Source of the DNA: DATIJP01 sp964569185
GTDB taxonomy: Bacteria; Chlamydiota; Chlamydiia; Chlamydiales; Rhabdochlamydiaceae
Length of the DNA: 27,653 nt
NCBI GenBank assembly: GCA_964569185.1
Contig: CAZMTP010000018.1
Coordinates: 1 to 27,653, forward strand
Reading direction: 5' to 3'
Shown here: positions 22,476-27,653 of the stretch, one piece after another
Layout: every line of letters begins with the position of its first letter
Position numbering within the stretch: the stretch's first letter is position 1
The notes under the pieces: generated by a model
Told to the model about the DNA's origin: nothing
Databases searched by the model: none
Seen by the model: the letters and a program-made list of their open reading frames with translations, nothing else
Made by a program: the position numbers and the translations under genes

Positions 22476-23401
22476 ATTTTTTTCTCAACTAACTGGATGC
22501 GCGGATCAATGAAACAATAAAGGAGGTCTACAAAAAAAATACAGAGCATTAAAAAGGCACTATAAAAAATAGTCGTTCCCATGATTACCGTATAGTCTCG
22601 ATTGGTGATGCTGAGCACAAACCATTGCCCAAGCCCAGGAATTCCAAAAATTTTTTCCACTGCAAAGCTTCCTGTTAAGATGGCTGTCGCAAGAGGACCT
22701 AAATAGGTCACCACAGGGAGTAAACTATTGCGCAACACATGGTAGAACATGATCTGGAAGCTGCTGAGTCCTTTGGATCTGGCCGTGAGCACATAATCTT
22801 GATGCAGAATCTCGACCATATTGGCGCGTGTCATACGTGCGATAAAGGCGGTGGGCAGAGCTGAAAGTGCCATGGCGGGTAAAATAGAATGAGCAAAACT
22901 GCCCCAACGGGCGACAGGCAATAGGTCTAATTTCATGGAGAACAGATATTGCAAAAAGGCAGCCATAATAAAACTTGGAACTGAGATCCCTAAGACAGCT
23001 CCCGCCATGGTGAGTTGGTCTTGCCATTTTAAATGTTTTAAAGCCGCAATAGATCCAATCATGATGCCAAAAAACAGCGCACACATTAAAGCCTCTATTC
23101 CGAGAATAAGAGACACTGGAAATCCATCACTTATAATCTCTGTCACTGTGCGTCCTTGATATTTAAAAGAGGGGCCCAGATCCCAGGTGATGAGTCCTTT
23201 TAAATAGCGCACATATTGGACAGAAATGCTCTGATCTAATCCATAATGTTTGTAAAGCGCTTTCAAAATTTCTTCTGGAATCGCCTGTTCTTGAGTGAAA
23301 GGATCTCCAGGCACTGCGTGCATTAGAAAAAAGGTGAGCGTAGCCACAATAAAAAGAGAAAGGAGCAGAATCAGCGCTTTTTTAATCAGATATTTAGTCA
23401 T
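22472..23401 (-). CDS. oppB: Oligopeptide ABC transporter permease OppB
   Basis: This 309-residue permease forms the channel with OppC. It opens with a membrane helix (about 6-27) ending in MHAVPGDPF, the usual OppB N-terminal signature. It carries the coupling loop YVLTARSKGLSSFQIMFYHVLRN (about 202-224). I start it at ATG 23401, which overlaps the last 8 nt of oppA; an in-frame upstream start at 23458 lies inside oppA and adds 19 residues not expected in the family. Confidence 0.93.
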   Translation of the reverse strand: MTKYLIKKALILLLSLFIVATLTFFLMHAVPGDPFTQEQAIPEEILKALYKHYGLDQSISVQYVRYLKGLITWDLGPSFKYQGRTVTEIISDGFPVSLILGIEALMCALFFGIMIGSIAALKHLKWQDQLTMAGAVLGISVPSFIMAAFLQYLFSMKLDLLPVARWGSFAHSILPAMALSALPTAFIARMTRANMVEILHQDYVLTARSKGLSSFQIMFYHVLRNSLLPVVTYLGPLATAILTGSFAVEKIFGIPGLGQWFVLSITNRDYTVIMGTTIFYSAFLMLCIFFVDLLYCFIDPRIQLVEKKI

Positions 23402-24977
23402 CTCTCTCCAAATAAGCATATTTAAAATCGATCTCTGCAAATTCTGATAGAGCCACATTTTTTAGATTCTGATTTCTTAAGTAGCCGCCTGTATAAAAGT
23501 AGATCGGTGCAATCGGCATTTCATCAATAAAGATGCGCTCTGCCTGTTCTAAAAGTTCTGTACGGCGTGCCTCATCAGCAATGAGATCGGCCTCATTTAA
23601 AAGAGCAGTAAACGTGGGATTTGCCCATCCTGCAAAATTATACATACTATTCGGGTAACGAAAATGGTGTAAAAAGGCGATTGGATCATTATAAGCAGCC
23701 ACACCACCCATACGCGCGACTTGGAACTGTTTATGGCTGAGTTGATCTAAGAACACTTTCCATTCCATATTTTTAAGCTCCACCTTCACTCCAAATAGCT
23801 GTTGCCAATGCTCGGCAATGGCTTGTGCAATCCTGTGATGCGCAGCCATAGTATTATAACTTAAAATGATGGGAGGAAAAGTCTCTTTTGTGTGCCCCAT
23901 CTCCTTTAAGGCTAAATCGAATAACCGTTTGGCCTCTTCTACATCATTATCTTTAAAATAAGAGATCGGCCTTGCTCTAATGACTGTGGGCACAAAAGCG
24001 GTGGCCACCGTTTGTTCCATTTGCGTGATATTTTGGGTGATTTCGCGGCGATTAATGGCTAGTGTGAAGGCTTTGCGCAAATGCACATTATTAAATGGCG
24101 GCGTATTCACGTTGAAAATGTAGTAGTAGATAGCTGCCATAGGATAGATATTTAACCGGCCTTTAAGCGCTTGCAGCGCATCGGTAGGTATGGAAGAAAG
24201 GGGATGGCCCGCCCAGTCCAATTGGCCCGATTCAAACATATTGAGTTCGGTCATCTCATCTGCAATGATGGTGAAATCGATCTTCTCAATGGATACCACC
24301 TCTTTGTCCCAATAGAGATCATTTTTTTTAAACACAATTTCATGATGGTGGCGCCATTCTTCCAATTTATAGGGCCCATTAGAAACAAAATGGATACCTG
24401 CATGATCGGCCCATTCTGGATGGCTCTTCACAATATGTTGCGGCACGGCTAAAAAAGAATGGGTGGAGATCAGGTCAAAAAAATAGGGAGACGGATGTTC
24501 CAGCTCTACTTGCAATGTTCTCGCATCTAAAGCTTTCACGCCTACTTGATCGAGCGCGCAGAGCCCTTTTTTGGCCGCCTCTCCATTTTTTAGAATGTAA
24601 AGATCATTGGAAAACGGGGAGGGGAAAGAAGGGTTGAGAATATCTTTCCATGTGCCTTCAAAATCTTGGGCTGTGACAGGTTGTCCATCGGACCAGCACG
24701 CTTTTTTAAAAAAAAATGTGTAAGTTTTTTGATCTTTTGAGATTTCGACCTGCTCTGCCATGCCCTTTTCAAAGCCCTGGTCTTGGCTTCTGCGCATGAG
24801 TCCTTCAAAACAGATTTTGATTAAAGAAATGGAGGTGGTATCGCTTGCTTTTCGTGCATCGAGCGTAGGAGGCTCAGTACCAATATTTAAGTGGATGACC
24901 TGCCTACTAATAGTACTCTTTTTTTGACATCCGCATGTACACATCAGGCAAATAAAGACAAAAAAGCAGAATTTCAT
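23394..24977 (-). CDS. oppA: Oligopeptide-binding lipoprotein OppA
   Basis: This 527-residue SBP_bac_5 solute-binding protein captures peptides for OppBCDF. The N-terminus is a short hydrophobic signal followed by a Cys-rich lipobox-like region; C17 in TCGCQKK is the most likely lipidation site, with C13 and C15 close by. Family motifs include NIGTEPPTLDARKASD (about 31-46), FEGLMRRS (about 57-64) and WSDGQPVTAQDFEGTW (about 94-109). It is first in the operon and is expressed from a promoter whose -10 box lies 8 nt before the ATG; no Shine-Dalgarno sequence is seen. Confidence 0.94.
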   Translation of the reverse strand: MKFCFFVFICLMCTCGCQKKSTISRQVIHLNIGTEPPTLDARKASDTTSISLIKICFEGLMRRSQDQGFEKGMAEQVEISKDQKTYTFFFKKACWSDGQPVTAQDFEGTWKDILNPSFPSPFSNDLYILKNGEAAKKGLCALDQVGVKALDARTLQVELEHPSPYFFDLISTHSFLAVPQHIVKSHPEWADHAGIHFVSNGPYKLEEWRHHHEIVFKKNDLYWDKEVVSIEKIDFTIIADEMTELNMFESGQLDWAGHPLSSIPTDALQALKGRLNIYPMAAIYYYIFNVNTPPFNNVHLRKAFTLAINRREITQNITQMEQTVATAFVPTVIRARPISYFKDNDVEEAKRLFDLALKEMGHTKETFPPIILSYNTMAAHHRIAQAIAEHWQQLFGVKVELKNMEWKVFLDQLSHKQFQVARMGGVAAYNDPIAFLHHFRYPNSMYNFAGWANPTFTALLNEADLIADEARRTELLEQAERIFIDEMPIAPIYFYTGGYLRNQNLKNVALSEFAEIDFKYAYLERDD

Positions 24978-24985
24978 TTTGAAAC

Positions 24986-25014
24986 ATCATATGGCATCTT
25001 TGCTTTTCACTTAA
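24986..25014 (-). promoter_or_regulatory. Candidate promoter for the opp operon
   Basis: On the minus strand TTAAGT (25009-25014), a 17-nt spacer and TATGAT (24986-24991) lie upstream of oppA. The -10 match is 5 of 6 but the -35 is weak (3 of 6). The -10 box ends 8 nt before the ATG, the same distance as for gatC and rnhC. Confidence 0.5.
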
Positions 25015-25053
25015 GTAGAAATTGTTTATGCTCTTGCATTAAAAAGAAGGATT

Positions 25054-25301
25054 AACCACAGAGGCACGGAGAAGAAAGAGAAGGGAAATGTTTTTTGGGC
25101 TAAGCCCAAAAAAACGGTTCTCTCGATGCTAAAGCATCGAATGGGGAATTAACTATTTGAGAACACAGAGTGAAAAGGAGGGGATTCTCATAGTGCAGAA
25201 CGAAGTTCAAACTGTGCAAGAGAGCGTTTTTTTTCGGGTTCACCGACCGAAAAAATAACATCTTCTTCTCTTCACTCTGTGTTCTCTGTGCCTCTGTGGT
25301 T
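25054..25301. repeat. Composite palindromic element (about 250 bp) between oppA and rimO
   Basis: Outer arms 25054-25073 and 25282-25301 (the right arm ends CTCTGTGCCTCTGTGGTT) pair at 19 of 20 positions. A second perfect 16-nt inverted pair is GAGAACACAGAGTGAA (25159-25174) with 25271-25286, which overlaps the outer right arm. Three smaller hairpins are nested inside: TTTTTTGGGC/GCCCAAAAAA (25091-25113, loop TAA), TCGATGC/GCATCGA (25123-25140) and TTTTTTCGG/CCGAAAAAA (25229-25255). No coding frame is supported. Similar ACCACAGAGGCACAGAG-type words occur between genes in many bacteria, so a dispersed repeat is likely. It may also insulate the divergent genes. Confidence 0.75.
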
Positions 25302-25313
25302 TGATATTTTACT

Positions 25314-26690
25314 ATGCAAAACGGAAATAAAATTCATTTTACAAGTCTTGGGTGTGCCCGCAATCTGGTCGATACTGAGGTGATGCTAGGCATCGTCTTA
25401 AAAGCTGGCTACGAAATTGCTGGGCAGATGGACGAGGCCGACTATTTAGTGGTCAACACCTGCGGCTTTTTAGAAAAATCACGTCAGGAAGCGCGGGATA
25501 CGATCAGCCATCTTTTAACGATGAAAAAGAAAGCGGCCAAACTGATTGTGACAGGCTGCATGGTACAAAAAAAAGCCCAAGAGATCCGTGAGCAATTTCC
25601 TGAAGTGCATTATCTGCTCGGATCGGGCGACACAGAGAAAATTTTAGAAGCGATCCAATCAGCGGAAAAAGGGGAGTCGGTCACCTCTGCACGCAGCTAT
25701 TTAGAGTGGGGCGAAGTGCCGCGCCTGATTTCCACTCCCAAACATTATGCTTACTTGAAAATCGCCGAAGGCTGCGCTAAGCGATGCAGTTTTTGCATTA
25801 TTCCTACCATTAAAGGCCCTTTAAAAAGCAAATCGATCGAGCAGGTACTCAAAGAGTTTCAGGTGCTTTTAAAACAGGGTGTGTTTGAAGTCATTCTAAT
25901 TGCGCAAGATTTAGGAGACTACGGCAAGGAGCGTAAAGAGAAGCATGGTTTTGAGACATTAGTTTCGCAGCTGCTCAAAGTAGATCAGAAATTTTGGCTG
26001 CGCTTCCTCTATCTTTATCCTGATGAAATTTCCGATCAACTGATCGATTTAATGGCGCAAGATCAAAGGGTCTGTCCCTATCTGGACATGCCGCTGCAGC
26101 ACATCAATGATCAGATTTTAAAAACGATGCGCCGGAAGACCTCTCGCAATGATATCATTTCGATCCTGACCAAATTGCGTGCTAAGATGCCCCATGTTGT
26201 GATCCGCACCAGTCTGATGGTTGGATTCCCTGGAGAAACAGACGCGCAGTTCGAAGAACTTGTCCAATTTATTCAAGATTATCCGATCGATAATATCGGC
26301 GTGTTTAAATTTTCAGCTGAACAAGAGGCCCATGCCTCTACGCTTCCGAACCAGATTTCCGAAGAGATAAAAGAGGCGCGCTATGCCCGATTAATGGAAG
26401 TGCAGATGCAAGTGGTTGCCAAGCAAAACCGCAAATATATTGGGCAAACATTAAAAGTGATCGTAGAAGGCTACCATCCCGATTCTTCATTTTTAATGCG
26501 CGGCCGCTTTTATGGGCAATGTCCAGAAATTGATGGCCAGGTGATTATCAATGATTTTGCTTGTGTCACCGAATTTGGTCAGCTCTATGAAGTGGAGATC
26601 ACCGACGTAGCTGGCTATGATCTGATTGGCGGCGCCCTCAGGAAAATCAACGTTCCAAGCAAAAACTCCTTGGCCTTTGCCCATGGATAA
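25314..26690 (+). CDS. rimO: Ribosomal protein uS12 methylthiotransferase RimO
   Basis: RimO is a radical-SAM methylthiotransferase that modifies an Asp of ribosomal protein uS12. The 458-residue protein has the UPF0004 domain with cysteines C14, C50 and C82 for the auxiliary cluster, then the radical-SAM CxxxCxxC motif (C154, C158, C161 in GCAKRCSFC), and a C-terminal TRAM domain (about 375-445). The opening FTSLGCARNLVDTEVML and the PTIKGPLKSK block separate RimO from MiaB. No Shine-Dalgarno sequence precedes the ATG, which lies 12 nt beyond the palindromic element. The last 8 nt overlap the next gene. Confidence 0.95.
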   Translation: MQNGNKIHFTSLGCARNLVDTEVMLGIVLKAGYEIAGQMDEADYLVVNTCGFLEKSRQEARDTISHLLTMKKKAAKLIVTGCMVQKKAQEIREQFPEVHYLLGSGDTEKILEAIQSAEKGESVTSARSYLEWGEVPRLISTPKHYAYLKIAEGCAKRCSFCIIPTIKGPLKSKSIEQVLKEFQVLLKQGVFEVILIAQDLGDYGKERKEKHGFETLVSQLLKVDQKFWLRFLYLYPDEISDQLIDLMAQDQRVCPYLDMPLQHINDQILKTMRRKTSRNDIISILTKLRAKMPHVVIRTSLMVGFPGETDAQFEELVQFIQDYPIDNIGVFKFSAEQEAHASTLPNQISEEIKEARYARLMEVQMQVVAKQNRKYIGQTLKVIVEGYHPDSSFLMRGRFYGQCPEIDGQVIINDFACVTEFGQLYEVEITDVAGYDLIGGALRKINVPSKNSLAFAHG

Positions 26691-27653
26691 AAAAGCGGTT
26701 TTAAAAGAAGGCAAAGAAAAATCACTGTTGAAAGGCCATCCCTGGATTTTTTCAGGAGCTATTTCCTCTCTTCCCCACGAATGCGAACCGGGCGAAATTT
26801 TACCGGTCTATAGCAGCTCGGGGCAATTTTTAGCCCAAGCCTATTTTCATCCCACCCATTCTCTCATTGGGCGCGTCCTTAGTTTTAATCAGGAGAACAT
26901 TGAAGAAGAACTCAAAAACCGCATCTTAGATGCTCTTATCCTGCGCAAACGGCTATTCCATTTTGAGACTACCAATGGATTTCGATTAATTAATGGCGAA
27001 GGAGATGGGATCTCAGGTCTTGTCGTCGACTACTATGATGGGATTTTAGTGCTGCAAGCCCATACGTATGGAATTGAGCGATTAAAACCGCTACTCGTCT
27101 CTCTTTTAGTTCAGATTGTGCAGCCCAAAGCGATCTATGAAAAATCTACCTCCCAATCGCGCAAAGAAGAGGGATTAGATGAGAGCAAAAGATTACTCTA
27201 TGGAACAGAGTTTGATGAGATTGAGATTCTAGAGCAGGGCCTGAAAATTTTAGTCGCCCCCAAAACAGGGCAAAAGACAGGCTATTTCTTTGATCAGCGG
27301 GAGATGCGTGCTCTTATTTCATCTTATGCTTCCCAGAAAAAAGTGCTCAATTGTTTTGCGTACACAGGGAGCTTTAGTCTCCATGCACTCTCTGGCGGAG
27401 CGGCTCAAGTCGATAGCATAGAAGCATGCAAAAACAGCTGTGCTTTAGCAGAAAAAAATCTAGCCCCATTTCCTAATCAACGTGTCATTAACGAAGATGT
27501 GTTTGATTTTATTACTCACAACCCATTGAATTACGATCTGATTATTTTAGACCCGCCAGCCTTTGCTAAAAAGCGCAAGGATATCCATGACGCCTGCCAA
27601 GGATATGTGCGGTTGAATCAGACCGTATTTAAAAAGATGGCGCCGCGCAGCTA
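26683..27653 (+). CDS. rlmI: RlmI-like class I SAM-dependent rRNA methyltransferase (partial, cut by window edge)
   Basis: The ATG at 26683 overlaps rimO by 8 nt and the frame remains open to the window edge, giving 323 residues of a family that is usually close to 400. The N-terminus is a PUA RNA-binding domain with KGHPWIFSGAI (17-27). The THUMP-free linker region contains GEGDGISGLVVDYYDG (about 106-121). The methyltransferase domain shows the SAM motif VLNCFAYTGSFSLHAL (221-236) and motif IV LDPPAFAK (289-296). In relatives the enzyme methylates C5 of a cytosine in 23S rRNA (m5C1962 in E. coli). The catalytic Cys region is beyond the edge, so RlmI rather than a sister group is likely but not certain. 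Confidence 0.85.
   Translation, partial: MDKKAVLKEGKEKSLLKGHPWIFSGAISSLPHECEPGEILPVYSSSGQFLAQAYFHPTHSLIGRVLSFNQENIEEELKNRILDALILRKRLFHFETTNGFRLINGEGDGISGLVVDYYDGILVLQAHTYGIERLKPLLVSLLVQIVQPKAIYEKSTSQSRKEEGLDESKRLLYGTEFDEIEILEQGLKILVAPKTGQKTGYFFDQREMRALISSYASQKKVLNCFAYTGSFSLHALSGGAAQVDSIEACKNSCALAEKNLAPFPNQRVINEDVFDFITHNPLNYDLIILDPPAFAKKRKDIHDACQGYVRLNQTVFKKMAPRS

Noticed and set aside
25054..25301. CRISPR array or IS element
   Set aside because: The repeats are inverted rather than regularly spaced direct repeats, and no transposase or cas gene is adjacent.
26683..26690. Frameshift between rimO and the methyltransferase
   Set aside because: The two frames simply overlap by 8 nt; each has its own complete domain organisation and the second has a good family N-terminus.

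Overview
The window looks like a chromosomal segment of a member of the phylum Chlamydiota, more likely an environmental (Parachlamydiales-like) lineage than Chlamydia itself. The evidence is a gatC-gatA-gatB transamidosome operon, RNase HIII next to a very short RodZ-type HTH/membrane protein (the arrangement known from Chlamydia), a Pkn1-type protein joining a kinase fold to an FGE/sulfatase-modifying-factor fold, and several membrane proteins with paired hydrophobic segments reminiscent of inclusion-membrane proteins. The genus cannot be fixed from sequence alone. No tRNA, rRNA, CRISPR array, transposase or phage gene was seen.

Layout. 1-129: start of an unrecognised leftward gene. 130-418: AT-rich divergent promoter region. 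419-2975: two tandem, probably paralogous membrane proteins. 3126-4001: XerC/XerD recombinase, convergent with the leftward gatCAB operon (4008-7233). 7305-7482: long imperfect palindrome leading into a DUF378 protein with a cysteine-rich tail and an overlapping TIGR01777 epimerase-like gene (to 8690). 8662-9060: leftward charged protein. 9157-10671: small acidic secreted ORF, Yip1-like membrane protein and an exported protein. 10672-11032: non-coding stretch packed with palindromes. 11033-11950: leftward rnhC. 12059-19183: rightward run of rodZ-like, YyaL/DUF255, pkn1-like pseudokinase, ispH, a 45-residue Cys peptide, and an amino-acid permease fused to a Usp domain. 19248-19826: small hypothetical gene whose 3' third is antisense to oppF. 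19642-24977: leftward oppABCDF. 25054-25301: a second large composite palindrome. 25314-27653: rimO and a partial RlmI-like rRNA methyltransferase.

How the genes fit together. GatCAB corrects Glu-tRNA(Gln)/Asp-tRNA(Asn) in organisms that lack GlnRS or AsnRS. OppABCDF imports peptides and the permease imports amino acids, which fits a host-dependent life. XerC/D resolves chromosome dimers, RodZ organises the division/shape machinery, and RNase HIII, RimO and the methyltransferase maintain nucleic acids and ribosomes. Within each cluster the genes overlap by 4-8 nt (ATGA/GTGA type), indicating translational coupling.

Most unusual observations: (i) three operon-first genes (gatC, rnhC, oppA) have a -10-like hexamer exactly 8 nt upstream of ATG and no Shine-Dalgarno, predicting leaderless mRNAs; (ii) the Pkn1-like protein has lost the catalytic residues of the kinase fold; (iii) four intergenic regions are built from long inverted repeats with nested perfect hairpins; (iv) a DUF378 membrane protein carries a metallothionein-like Cys/His tail; (v) two short ORFs (45 and 49 residues) sit in gaps between annotated genes.
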